64,000 nt of DNA from Caprella mutica (lineage: Eukaryota; Arthropoda; Malacostraca; Amphipoda; Caprellidae), in the NCBI GenBank assembly GCA_947561585.1, contig CANNZV010001159.1, positions 1 through 64,000 of the forward strand, in the 5' to 3' direction. The notes beneath the pieces are model-generated. The model was not told the DNA's origin. It made no database searches and saw only the letters and a list, made by a program, of their open reading frames with translations. The position numbers were made by a program, and so were the translations under genes. Of this stretch, positions 12,469-23,870 are shown in pieces (the stretch's first letter is position 1; the number at the start of each line of letters is the position of its first letter).

Positions 12469-12780
12469 TGTGATAAGGCATTCTCTCATTTATATACTCT
12501 CAATAGTCATCAAAGACTTCACACTGGTGAGAAGCTATTCAAATGCAGTTATTGTGATAAGGCATTCTCTCGGTCATCTGTTCTCAATATTCATCAAAGA
12601 ATTCACACTGGTGAGAAGCCATACAAGTGTAATTATTGTGATAAGGCATTCTCTGACTCTTCTGCTCGCAATACGCATCAAAGAATTCACACTGGTGATA
12701 AGCCATTCAAGTGCAAATTTTGTGATAGGGAATTTTCTAGTTCATATCTTCGCAGTAGACATCAAAAAATTCACCCTTGA
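12469..12780 (+). pseudogene. Untranslated C-terminal fingers of copy A
   Basis: After the TAA the same frame continues open to TGA at 12778-12780. It covers the rest of finger 16 plus three more fingers, ending in the CKFCDREF...HQKIHP finger that also ends copy B. The match to the copy B end shows the ancestral gene had about 19 fingers here. These fingers are lost unless the stop is read through. Finger 16 also has linker change EKLF for EKPF. Confidence 0.85.
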
Positions 12781-13224
12781 ATAGATCCATTTAAAGGGGG
12801 AGTTCAGTCATTTTTTGTTCTCATAATACTAATGTTGAAACCTTTTTAGAATTATACGGTTGAAAAAAAAACTAAATAAGCGATATATATCATAATTTAT
12901 GAAATCTATTAAGTGACGGGGACCCTCCTATGGATGGTGCCACCACTTTATACTCTTTGTTCTCATAATATAGCTGATAATTTGTAAACAATACAACTCA
13001 GAGAAGTTTCTATCTAACTCAAGTTATCGTTCAGGTTCGCACTTTATCAATATATATAATTGTCTGGAAGGACAGTTTTCTATCTCGCAAATTCTTTTCA
13101 CCATTATGGCAGATTCTAGTCTGGTTATCATTTGTTCACAAAACATATAGCGTACATATGTACGTACCAAATATTCAGTACCAAACCCTCTGCAGTGGCG
13201 CCATTTATTTACAATATACTTTTT

Positions 13225-14460
13225 GATCCCCATACCATTTGATTCCCAGTCATATTTTTTGTTTGCTCATATATTTAGCATACTATAATTTATCACGATT
13301 TTTATTTCTATTTAAAAATTGCCATTTACTATTTAAATAATAAATAAAACTTGTGAAACAATTTGATGTATAATAAATTTATATAATAAATTTTATATAT
13401 AATGAAAAAAATAACCGAATTCAAACAGCTAGAACTTATTATCGTAACAAATTAATTATTTCTATTTACAAATAATTTACATTCACAACTAGTCAGAAAA
13501 ATATTAACCAACTCTTGCAAGTTAAAGTTACGTATATTCACTTCGCAATTTAAATTAATATACCTAACTTTCAGTTAAGCTGTTCTTCCTTAAATATTAC
13601 AAACATTATGATCATGCATAGGTGGGATAGATTAAGTATATTTACCATTAAATTATTTTTGATCTTTCCCACTTGCATGATGATAATAATTGTTATAGTT
13701 ACGGCAAAAAAGCATAACTGAAAACACCAAAAAAATTGTCAAAAGTTAGTCCTCAATTTGGTCCTATATCAGGAGAAATAATTATGAGACATGCTCTTGA
13801 TTTATTTGATTAGTCATATGTGCTAGTTATAATAAGAGTGGGGTATACCCATAGTAAATAAATAGAGTCAACCAAGTACAATATTGGAACATCCGAAAAA
13901 ACTCAGTGTGTGACGTCACACAGAGTTGTTTCTACTTGTTTTTAAATAAAAAATGTTCTATTATTCATTCAATTGTACATTATTATGGAAATTAACTTAA
14001 ATGAAATTGTGTTCTTATCAGGTTCATAATAACTCTGAAACACTTATAATATTCAACTACTAATACTTTTAGTATTTGACGCCATTTGTTTACATCGTTT
14101 CAAAAGAATGGATCAAGTTCACCGTCAATGAATTCGGAACTTAGCATACTTCTCTATATATTTATTATGTGTATACCTGTATATTTGATTTTACCATTAA
14201 AAATTTTTTTGTCGCCGGAATGTAAATTTGAAAGCATATACTGTTACTTAATTGAATAAAAACATATTTGCTTTCTTGTTAGCTGTCCTTACCCTTATTA
14301 CTTAGTTTCTTTAAAAAACTTCATCGACTGTAAGGTGCATATTTTTATTATATAATTATTAATATATTCACATATAATAAATGAATAATAGGTTTATAAA
14401 CAGAAAATGAGAAAATATAAATGGGAATCAATTGACCGGGAATCAAATGGTATGGGGATC
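13225..14460. repeat. 1.2-kb segment bounded by 27-bp inverted repeats (copy A)
   Basis: GATCCCCATACCATTTGATT... at 13225-13251 reappears inverted at 14434-14460 with one mismatch over 27 bp. The interior is AT-rich and non-coding, and holds a further short inversion around a GCATGAT motif near 13610-13680. It may be a non-autonomous TIR element older than the duplication, because copy B has it too. No clear target duplication was found. Confidence 0.55.
13907..13922. promoter_or_regulatory. Perfect 16-bp palindrome with CRE octamer (copy A)
   Basis: TGTGTGACGTCACACA is a perfect palindrome centred on TGACGTCA, the consensus site for CREB/ATF bZIP proteins. It is unchanged in copy B. Whether it acts as an element is unknown, since it lies 1.1 kb past the zinc-finger frame within the inverted-repeat segment. 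Confidence 0.35.
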
Positions 14461-14614
14461 AATTGACCTAGACCCACTTTTTATATAAACATTTCTAAAA
14501 ATTAACGAACATTCTAATGTTACATAAATAAATATACTGAATCAATTTAGGACCAATTGGGCGATAGTTTGATTTTGACTGAACTTCCCCTTTTAGTGAA
14601 ATCATTATAATAAT

Positions 14615-14910
14615 GCATGGTCTCAGTTATCTAATCTCAAAAGTCATCAAAGAGTTCACCCTGGAGAGTTGCCATTGGAGTGAAAATATTGTGATGTTCC
14701 ATTTTATGTTTTGTATAGTCTCATTACACATGAAAGAGTTCATACTCTACTAATTTTTTATTAAGTTATTTTCGTCTATTTAATTATAGATAACATAATA
14801 TATTATAGATAAGAAAAGTTAGAGAGCAAGTTAACTACGTTGGTTCAATTTTTTAATTGTAAGAATTGTGATGAACGCTTCGCATCAGTCCTCACCTATA
14901 GATCATTGGG
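14615..14910 (+). pseudogene. Fossil C2H2 zinc fingers downstream of copy A
   Basis: One frame from 14621 reads SQLSNLKSHQRVHPGELPLE, then a TGA, then KYCDVPFYVLYSLITHERVHT: one and a half finger relics with an eroded linker. At about 14851-14910 another frame reads FNCKNCDERFASVLTYRS, the first half of a finger. These relics lie about 1.85 kb past the live array and are more diverged from it than its units are from each other. They suggest an older finger exon or gene died here before the duplication. Confidence 0.7.
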
Positions 14911-15164
14911 GTCTGAATATAATTCCTCAGTCAGCCACATATAGTCTTGAGGTAAACATCTTACCAATTCACTCTCAGCTAACGTTGTTAGCCATGCACT
15001 GTTCAGTATAGGGTGTTTGAAGTATAGTAAGTAGAAACTATATTCTGAGTTACTATTACCCCTTTGATATTTAACTTATTATGATAGAGATCTAAGAGAA
15101 AAGAAAAGATCCATAGGTAATAGTATAGTGAGCGAGTATTTGGGTATAGAACCTAATAGCTCTG

Positions 15165-15302
15165 CAGAACATGGGACATTTTTAACATTTTCTGTGTGAA
15201 CAATCCTTAATTTTCTCTTATATTTACATGTATTTTACTAAGAACAGAAGCCAAAATAGAGGATTTCTGGGTGAACACTTTACCAGTTCCTGCAGTCTGG
15301 GA
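15165..15302 (+). repeat. Single terminal repeat of a TIR transposon (copy B)
   Basis: Counterpart of 6774-6910, again with no partner arm nearby. It forms the junction between the two duplicated units. Confidence 0.7.
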
Positions 15303-17059
15303 CTCTTATCCAGACCGGTAAACTACTTAAGACTCTCTCGTAAGCAGAGAGTGACGACAGACAGACTAGAACTCCATCATCTCGATCCATCACCTATATA
15401 CTCCCCAGATTCATCTAAAACTACACCCAAACCAAACGTAAGGTGCCTCTGTTCTTGCTTCTCCAATTCCTATTGGTTCTCAACCCTCCTGTAGGCTGTC
15501 CCTAATTATACCCACAACTAATAGAAACTGACAATTTTAAATAACTCCTCCTATATTTCCAACTTGAACTAAATACTCCTTCACAGAAAAGAAATTTCAA
15601 AATTGAAATCTGTTAGAGTACATGAAACCTCAAGAGCTCGTTATTTCTATAAAGTAAACCATAGAAAACCTCTGGTCTAGAGAAAACAGTAGGTGGTTAA
15701 TTACCATCACCAAATGCTTTTCATGTAACAGAGTTTGAAAGTCTTATTAACTCTCTTAAAGCAATAAATATTGTCAAACAACCATTCTAAAACCACAAAC
15801 ATTTGAGCAAAAGGGAAATATACAATTATGCTGTTTTATTCCAAAGTCGTACAATAATTAACTTCAAATAACAAACCGGTCTGAAGATTTTATTACTACA
15901 AGTATACATGCTCCTTATTTTAAAGTTTTTAGAAGAAATATACACAGGATAGATTGAGGGCTCAGACTATGATGATAGATAGTCCGGTGCGCAAGTACAC
16001 CCGGTAAGTGCGCAAAATTCACCCGGTTTTCCCCCACGATCTTTGCGAACAGTTTTTCGATGATAACTTTTATTCTATTGATTTTAAAAGAGTTGGAACT
16101 TTAGTGTGCACCTAGGTCTACCCGTCATCTATCTGCACACAAAAAATCAGATTGCTGACTTCTCCAGTTTTTCGTAAAATCAAAGTATGCCGAAAATGTG
16201 CCAAGCCACCCGGTCTGACGCTATTGGTTAACTTTATATTTAGCTTGCATTTTCTCATTGATAATGAAATAATCTCTACCATATGCAATTAGGTAAGAAA
16301 TGACAATAAAATTAGCAAGATATTTTTATTTGTTATACATATTTACATTCACATTCACACTATCCCACATCTTGAATCCATCTATAGCGTGGGACATCCA
16401 CACTCTGTCCCATGTCTTGAAAATGGAGTGAGGTAAGTTGTGGGACATAAGTATGTCCCTCTCTGTCAGAAACTTAATAGACGTGATACCATGCGTCTTG
16501 CAGAGGGGAACCACTGTGTAAAAAAGAGGGTTAGACATCTTATTTCCCCCACCCCACATCTTAAATCCCTCTATAGCGAGGGGTATCAGACGTTTTAAGA
16601 TGTGGGACAAACAGCTTTTGGTTAGATGGGTGGCTATATTGCATTTACCAATTTTTGAATCATATACAGTAGCTACAGGAAAAATTATTATGGATTTTTC
16701 AAAATTGGAATTTTGTTAACAAAAAGTTTAATTAAAATAATTTCATTAATTGCTAATGGATTTATTTTTAATTCACTGATACAGTGGTAAGTCTTGATCG
16801 TTCATTAATACTTAGTTTGGCAACATTTAGCATCTGTAAATGCTTAAATGGTTGGTTTCCCATTCTCCATCTTTTTCAATTCAGCTTGTAGCACCTGCCT
16901 ATTTTATTATGATGCTCTTATATGGAGAGGACTTTTGGCCATCTCAGCGCAATAATATAATTGGGTGCTTTGGATTTTTCTAGACAAAACATGGCATTGA
17001 AATTTATTTTAGCATGACTTCTGTATTATGAAAATTAACTTTCTTTCTTATATTTCTAG

Positions 17060-17152
17060 GAGTTTTGAAAGATTCTAAGTTATCTACATCTTGATTCATG
17101 TAATTGGACTGAAATTAGTAAGAACAAACAGCTGGCATTCATGTTTCCAAGG
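17060..17152 (+). other. Predicted upstream exon of zinc-finger gene B
   Basis: Counterpart of the copy A exon at 8669-8761. It has the same acceptor and donor and the same ATG (17141) opening MFPR, and joins in phase 0 to the finger exon at 19212. The sequence is unchanged, so both genes keep the same splicing potential. Confidence 0.6.
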
Positions 17153-19211
17153 GTGAGTCTTATATGATAAAGATATATATTATCTTTTGGCTTCATTATA
17201 CAGCTCTTGATCTTTTAATTCTGAAACATATTATTATTTTTATTGAGTTATTTTCTGGAATAAGAAGAGTTGAATTAAATAAATAAATGAGGACTTAATG
17301 TTCAGATACCTATGATGAATGTACATTTTTGTTGGCCCTTTAATCTTAAAAAACTAATCTGAATCTGACGTTTTTGTTATATTTTTCTTTATTTCAACTT
17401 AAGAAGTCGGATCAATAGAGAGGCAATTATCCTAGCACCATTTTCATTAATTACTGTTATATTTCTACAAGCTAATAATAACTTTTACTTCAAGTGAAGT
17501 ATATTCAATCCTGAATTATTTCTTATTCATACATTGACTAGTGTCCAGGATATGGGACGTCATTTTCTCTTAAACATTTCCTTCTACATTTATTTCCTTC
17601 TAAGTACAGAAGATAAGTAAATAATTCCTTTATAAAGGGAGCTATATACATTATTTTTGACAAACATTCTGCCAGTCTCAAGGATATAGAACATCTTTTT
17701 CTCTACATATATGAAATGCAAAGTATATGCAATTTTAATTTCCTTATAAGAATATCTAGCATATGTTTCTTATGCATTGAAGCCAAATAGAAGCTTTCTA
17801 CAATAATAATGTAGCTATCAGTTACTTTGTTCTTTGGTTCTGGACTTTCAGATTATTCTTTATTCAAACATTGTTTGCCATGGACAGTAAAGAATATCTC
17901 TATGAACATTTTGCCATATTTGGCAAACTACAGTGGCCAGAGTATTGATATTTTTCTTGAATCCATAGTTCACACCTTTGAACCTGCACTAAGATATGCA
18001 TTCCTGCCTAACTACTTCTTCTCAGTCCTTTGTATTTATTTCCTTATGATGTCAATGACATGGTGTAAGAGTAGTGTAAGACTTTCTGTTAGATTAAATT
18101 ATGCATTTCTTCTGTTATCTCAATTAGTCTCTATAATTATCCATTTTGACAATAGACACTTTTAAAGCTACAATTAATTAAACAAAATAAAATCATATTT
18201 TATCTTCCTGAGTTAATATTTGAATATTTATATTTTGTATTGTTAGTGAAATAAAGTTGTATGTATAAATACTTTTTGAGAAGAACTCTACAGAGTTTTA
18301 ACTTTCCAAAATTCAAATTATTTTGTTTTTAATTAGTATTGTAACCTAATGTGAGGAATTAATTAGAAATCCTCACCTATTTCCCACTCTCCACGATTTA
18401 TACTTTTCCCCATTTAATGTACTAAGATTCCCTCTCTCATTTACTTGGGATATAAAATTTATATTCACTTCAAGTCTGAAATTGCATATACATCTATGTA
18501 ATAAAAGTATCCTATTTTCAAATTTATTTTATTTTTTGAGATGATTTATTATTAATTTATATTGTAGGAGGGTTGGCCAATATCCCTGACTACTCAAGAC
18601 TATATGATAAAAAGGAATATTAAATACTTAAATGAATAAATATTCATTATGATAAATCAAATGAGTAATATTGAGGGGAAAGAAGCTGTGCAATTATAAA
18701 AATGTTTATATGCTAGGAAATGATGACCAAGTTTTTATTCTATTGTGGCACTCATTCTTAGTAAATAAATTCCACTTATTGCCACTGTCTGTATCGTTAT
18801 AGCTAGCTAGTTTATTTGTTCTGATTACATAGTTATATTATTTCAAAAATTATTATATGTCATTTTATTAAAGTAAACTCATTGGATTCATTGACTGTTA
18901 TCTTTTCACTTAGCCACTTTATTTTTTCTTTGATATTTCTTAGTGTTGTATTCATTGATATTTTCATCTTATCTGTGAACATTGACACTAAATGTTCATA
19001 TCTAACTACTCCTTCAAGGTATTTTGTGATTATTTTTCGTTCTCATTATGATACAGTAGATCTCCTCTATGATGAATCTAGAATTCTGAATAATGAATTA
19101 CCCCTAATAGTGAACAAATTTTATTGCGTAAGTCATAAAACAGTCAGTAGTTTTTGAAAACTGATTGACAGGCTAAATTAACTTGAATATCTAATAAATC
19201 AATTGTTTCAG

Positions 19212-21473
19212 ATGGAGACTGTAGGTGAAGGTCCAGCAATACTAGATGGAGAGGGAATTATTGCTGACTCATCCAATGTGATCTACTTGGTGGAAGAGGA
19301 AGACATCAAGCCAGATATTGCAGATCTCTTGCGTCAAGGTGTTGATATTGACCCTCTAGGAAAGGAAGTAGACCAAGAGGAACTTAACACTCATAATAAA
19401 TTCTATAATGGTGTTAAGAATGAAGTTTCTGATGATGATATAACTATCAAACATGAAAATATTGATTATGAGAACAGAAGTGAAACTAATTCTGAGAAGA
19501 ATCTAACACTCGAAGGAAAAATGAATGATAAATATTCATTAAATACAGAAGATTATGGATCATTTTCTAATGAAATCTTTGGCCATGATAATAGTCCTAA
19601 GAAGAAAATTAACCGTGAAATATGTGAAAAGCCATTCAAATGCAAAAATTGTGATAAGGCATTCTCTCGGTCATCTGCTCTCAATATTCATCAAAGAATT
19701 CACACTGGTGAGAAGCCATTCAAATGCAGTTATTGTGATAAATCATTTTCTTCTTCATCTGTTCTCAATAATCATCAAAGAATTCATACTGGTGAGAAGC
19801 CATTCAAATGCAATTACTGTGATAAAGCATTCTCTCAGTCATCTGCTCTCAATCGTCATCAAAGAATTCACACTGGTGAGAAGCCATTCAAATGCAGTTA
19901 TTGTGATAAAGCATTTTCTTCTTCATCTGTTCTCAATAATCATCAAATAATTCATACTGGTGAGAAGCCATTCAAATGCAATTACTGTGATAAAGCATTT
20001 TCTTCTTCATCTGTTCTCAATAGACATCAAAGAATTCACTCTGGTGAGAAGCCATTCAAATGCAGTTATTGTGATAAAGCATTCTTTCAGTCATCTAATC
20101 TCAATAGTCATCAAAGAATTCACTCTGGTGAGAAGCCATTCAAATGCAGTTATTGTGATAAAGCATTTTCTCAGTCATCTGCTCTCAATATTCATCAAAG
20201 AATTCACACTGGTGAGAAGCCATTCAAATGCAGTTATTGTGATAAAGCATTCTTTCAGTCATCTAATCTCAATAGTCATCAAAGAATTCACTCTGGTGAG
20301 AAGCCATTCAAATGCAGTTATTGTGATAAAGCATTCTTTCAGTCATCTCATCTCAATAGTCATCAAAGAATTCACACTGGAGAGAAGCCATTCAAATGCA
20401 GTTATTGTGATAAGGCATTCTATGAGTCATCTGCTCTCAATATTCATCAAAGAATTCACTCTGGTGAGAAGCCATTCAAATGCAGTTATTGTGATAAGGC
20501 ATTCTATGAGTCATCTACTCTCAATAGACATCAAAGAATTCACACTGGTGAGAAGCCATTCAAATGCAGTTATTGTGATAAGGCATTCTCTCATTTATCT
20601 ACTCTCAATAGTCATCAAAGACTTCACACTGGTGAGAAACCTTTCAAATGCAGTTATTGTGACAAAGCATTCTCTCGGTCATCTGCTCTCAATATTCATC
20701 AAAGAATTCACACTGGTGAGAAGCCATTCAAATGCAATTACTGTGATAAAGCATTTTCTTCTTCATCTGTTCTCAATAATCATCAAAGAATTCATTCTGG
20801 TGAGAAGCCATTCAAATGCAATTACTGTGATAAAGCATTTTCTTCTTCATCTGTTCTCAATATTCATCAAAGAATTCACACTGGTGAGAAGCCATTCAAA
20901 TGCAATTACTGTGATAAAGCATTTTCTTCTTCATCTGCTCTCAATATTCATCAAAGAATTCACACTGGTGAGAAGCCATTCAAATGCAATTACTGTGATA
21001 AAGCATTTTCTTCTTCATCTGCTCTCAATATTCATCAAAGAATTCACACTGGTGAGAAGCCATTCAAATGCAATTACTGTGATAAAGCATTTTCTTCTTC
21101 ATCTGTTCTCAATAATCATCAAAGAATTCATTCTGGTGAGAAGCCATTCAAATGCAATTACTGTGATAAAGCATTTTCTTCTTCATCTGTTCGCAATATT
21201 CATCAAAGAATTCACACTGGTGAAAAACCATTCAAATGCAGTTATTGTGATAAAGCTTTCTCTGAGTCTTATACTCTCAATAGTCATCAAAGAATTCACA
21301 CTGGTGAGAAGCCATTCAAATGCAGTTATTGTGATAAGGCATTCTCTCGGTCATCTGTTCTCAGTATTCATCAAAGAATTCACACTGGTGAGAAGCCATT
21401 CAAGTGCAAATTTTGTGATATGGAATTTTCTAGTTCATATCTTCGCAGTAGACATCAAAAAATTCACCCTTGA
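19212..21473 (+). CDS. C2H2 zinc-finger protein, copy B (22 fingers)
   Basis: The exon begins after the acceptor TTGTTTCAG. It encodes 753 residues: the same acidic 143-residue N-terminus as copy A (two substitutions seen), then 22 tandem C2H2 fingers of 28 residues with TGEKPFKC or SGEKPFKC linkers. No stop interrupts it. This is probably a nuclear sequence-specific DNA-binding protein of unknown target; no effector domain is recognised. Finger scaffolds are nearly identical, while predicted contact residues change (S-V-N, Q-N-S, E-T-R, R-A-I, S-V-I). Finger order differs from copy A, so the array was reshuffled after duplication. Finger 19 and the last finger carry Arg at helix position 4. 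A TTG just upstream is within the splice site and is not a start. Confidence 0.9.
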   Translation: METVGEGPAILDGEGIIADSSNVIYLVEEEDIKPDIADLLRQGVDIDPLGKEVDQEELNTHNKFYNGVKNEVSDDDITIKHENIDYENRSETNSEKNLTLEGKMNDKYSLNTEDYGSFSNEIFGHDNSPKKKINREICEKPFKCKNCDKAFSRSSALNIHQRIHTGEKPFKCSYCDKSFSSSSVLNNHQRIHTGEKPFKCNYCDKAFSQSSALNRHQRIHTGEKPFKCSYCDKAFSSSSVLNNHQIIHTGEKPFKCNYCDKAFSSSSVLNRHQRIHSGEKPFKCSYCDKAFFQSSNLNSHQRIHSGEKPFKCSYCDKAFSQSSALNIHQRIHTGEKPFKCSYCDKAFFQSSNLNSHQRIHSGEKPFKCSYCDKAFFQSSHLNSHQRIHTGEKPFKCSYCDKAFYESSALNIHQRIHSGEKPFKCSYCDKAFYESSTLNRHQRIHTGEKPFKCSYCDKAFSHLSTLNSHQRLHTGEKPFKCSYCDKAFSRSSALNIHQRIHTGEKPFKCNYCDKAFSSSSVLNNHQRIHSGEKPFKCNYCDKAFSSSSVLNIHQRIHTGEKPFKCNYCDKAFSSSSALNIHQRIHTGEKPFKCNYCDKAFSSSSALNIHQRIHTGEKPFKCNYCDKAFSSSSVLNNHQRIHSGEKPFKCNYCDKAFSSSSVRNIHQRIHTGEKPFKCSYCDKAFSESYTLNSHQRIHTGEKPFKCSYCDKAFSRSSVLSIHQRIHTGEKPFKCKFCDMEFSSSYLRSRHQKIHP

Positions 21474-21916
21474 ATAGATCCATTTAAAGGGGGAGTTCAG
21501 TCATTTTTTGTTCTCATAATACTAATGTTGAAACCTTTTTAGAATTATACGGTTGAAAAAAAACTAAATAAACGATATATATCATAATTTATGAAATCTA
21601 TTAAGTGTCGGGGACCCTCCTATGGATGGTGCCACCACTTTATACTCTTTGTTCTCATAATATAGCTGATAATTTGTAAACAATACAACTTAGAGAAGTT
21701 TCTATCTAACTCAAGTTATCGTTCAGGTTCGCACTTTATCAATATATATAATTGTCTGGAAGGACAGTTTTCTATCTCGCAAATTCTTTTCACCATTATG
21801 GCAGATTCTAGTCTGGTTATCATTTGTTCACAAAACATATAGCGTGCATATGTACGTACCAAATATTTAGTACCAAACCCTCTGCAGTGGCGCCATTTAT
21901 TTACAATATACTTTTT

Positions 21917-23152
21917 GATCCCCATACCATTTGATTCCCAGTCATATTTTTTGTTTGCTCATATATTTAGCATACTATAATTTATCACGATTTTTATTTC
22001 TATTTAAAAATTGCCATTTACTATTTAAATAATAAATAAAACTTGTGAAACAATTTGATGTATAATAAATTTATATAATAAATTTTATATATAATGAAAA
22101 AAATAACCGAATTCAAACAGCTAGAACTTATTATCGTAACAAATTAATTATTTCTATTTACAAATAATTTACATTCACAACTAGTCAGAAAAATATTAAC
22201 CAACTCTTGCAAGTTAAAGTTACGTATATTCACTTCGCAATTTAAATTAATATACCTAACTTTCAGTTAAGCTGTTTTTCCTTAACTATTACAAACATTA
22301 TGATCATGCATAGGTGGGATAGATTAAGTATATTTACCATTAAATTATTTTTGATCTTTCCCACTTGCATGATGATAATAATTGTTATAGTTACGGCAAA
22401 AAAGCATAACTGAAAACACCAAAAAAATTGTCAAAAGTTAGTCCTCAAATAGGTCCTATATCAGGAGAAATAATTATGAGACATGCTCTTGATTTATTTG
22501 ATTAGTCATATGTGCTAGTTATAATAAGAGTGGGGTATACCCATAGTAAATAAATAGAGTCAACCAAGTACAATATTGGAACATCCGAAAAAACTCAGTG
22601 TGTGACGTCACACAGAGTTGTTTCTACTTGTTTTTAAATAAAAAATGTTCTATTATTCATCCAATTGTACATTATTATGGAAATTAACTTAAATGAAATT
22701 GTGTTCTTATCAGGTTTATAATAACTCTGAAACACTTATAATATTCAACTACTAATACTTTTAATATTTGACGCCATTTGTTTACATCGTTTCAAAAGAA
22801 TGGATCAAGTTCACCGTCAATGAATTCGGAACTTAGCATACTTCTCTATATATTTACTATGTGTATACCTGTATATTTGATTTTGCCATTAAAAATTTTT
22901 TTGTCGCCGGAATGTTAATTTGAAAGCATATACTGTTACTCAATTGAATAAAAACATATTTGCTTTCTTGTTAGCTGTCCTTACCCTTATTACTTAGTTT
23001 CTTTAAAAAACTTCATCGACTGTAAGGTGCATATTTCTATTATATAATTATTAATATATTCACATATAATAAATGAATAATAGGTTTATAAACAGAAAAT
23101 GAGAAAATATAAATGGGAATCAATTGACCGGGAATCAAATGGTATGGGGATC
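21917..23152. repeat. 1.2-kb segment bounded by 27-bp inverted repeats (copy B)
   Basis: Counterpart of 13225-14460, with arms at 21917-21943 and 23126-23152. It also contains the CRE palindrome at 22599-22614. Conservation in both copies shows it predates the duplication. Confidence 0.55.
22599..22614. promoter_or_regulatory. Perfect 16-bp palindrome with CRE octamer (copy B)
   Basis: Same TGTGTGACGTCACACA as in copy A, with identical immediate flanks. Function is unknown. Confidence 0.35.
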
Positions 23153-23309
23153 AATTGACCTAAACCCACTTTTTATATAAACATTTCTAAAAATTAACGA
23201 ACATTCTAATGTTACATAAATAAATATACTGACTCAATTTAGGACCAATTGGGCGATAGTTTGATTTTGACTGAACTTCCCCTTTTAGTGAAATCATTAT
23301 AATAATGCA

Positions 23310-23620
23310 TGGTCTCAGTTATCTAATCTCAAAAGTCATCAAAGAGTTCACCCTGGAGAGTTGCCATTGAAGTGAAAATATTGTGATGTTCCATTTTATG
23401 TTTTGTATAGTCTCATTACACATGAAAGAGTTCATACTCTACTAATTTTTCAGCTATTTATTTTAATTTTTCATTAAGTTATTTTCGTCTATTTAATTAT
23501 AGATAACATAATATATTATAGATAAGAAAAGTTAGAGAGCAAGTTAACTACGTTGGTTCAATTTTTTAATTGTAAGAATTGTGATGAACGCTTCGCATCA
23601 GTCCTCACCTATAGATCATT
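23310..23620 (+). pseudogene. Fossil C2H2 zinc fingers downstream of copy B
   Basis: Counterpart of 14615-14910, with the same eroded fingers and the same stop between them. Copy B also has about 20 extra bases after the second relic near 23450. Confidence 0.7.
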
Positions 23621-23870
23621 GGGGTCTGAATATGTTTCCTCAGTCAGCCACATATAGTCTTGAGGTAAACATCTTACCAATTCACTCTCAGCTAACGTTG
23701 TTAGCCATGCACTGTTCAGTATAGGGTGTTTGAAGTATAGTAAGTAGAAACTATATTCTGAGTTACTATTACCCTTTGATATTTAACTTATTATGATAGA
23801 GATCTAAGAGAAAAGAAAAGATCCATAGGAAATAGTATAGTGAGCGAGTATTTGGGTTTAGAACCTAATA

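Larger units (their letters stand above)
6774..15158. repeat. Tandem segmental duplication, copy A (8.4 kb)
   Basis: From CAGAACATGGG at 6774 to GAACCTAATA at 15158 the sequence matches copy B (15165-23870) almost base for base, in the same orientation. It carries a zinc-finger gene, its intron and a shared 3' region. Copies differ by scattered substitutions, small indels and a different number of 84-bp finger units. Left edge and copy-B left edge coincide with a transposon terminal repeat. Confidence 0.95.
15165..23870. repeat. Tandem segmental duplication, copy B (8.7 kb)
   Basis: This direct copy of 6774-15158 starts six bases after copy A ends, at the same transposon terminal repeat (15165-15302). 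It is about 0.3 kb longer, mainly from three extra zinc-finger units (252 bp). Homology stops at GAACCTAATA (23870). The flanks beyond both ends are unrelated to each other. Confidence 0.95.

Noticed and set aside
11114..12784. Long second-frame proteins across the zinc-finger arrays (also 19555-21477)
   Set aside because: They repeat every 28 residues (RSHSNA...IKEFT), exactly matching the 84-bp finger unit in another frame. The C2H2 frame has family support; these are shadows.
17827..18165. 112-residue frame in the copy B intron (MFFGSGLSDYSLF)
   Set aside because: The equivalent copy A stretch is broken by substitutions and indels, and the sequence is intronic and AT-rich; likely chance.
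19203..19211. Upstream start giving MFQ before METVGE in zinc-finger copy B
   Set aside because: The codon is TTG inside the splice acceptor TTGTTTCAG; the exon begins at 19212.
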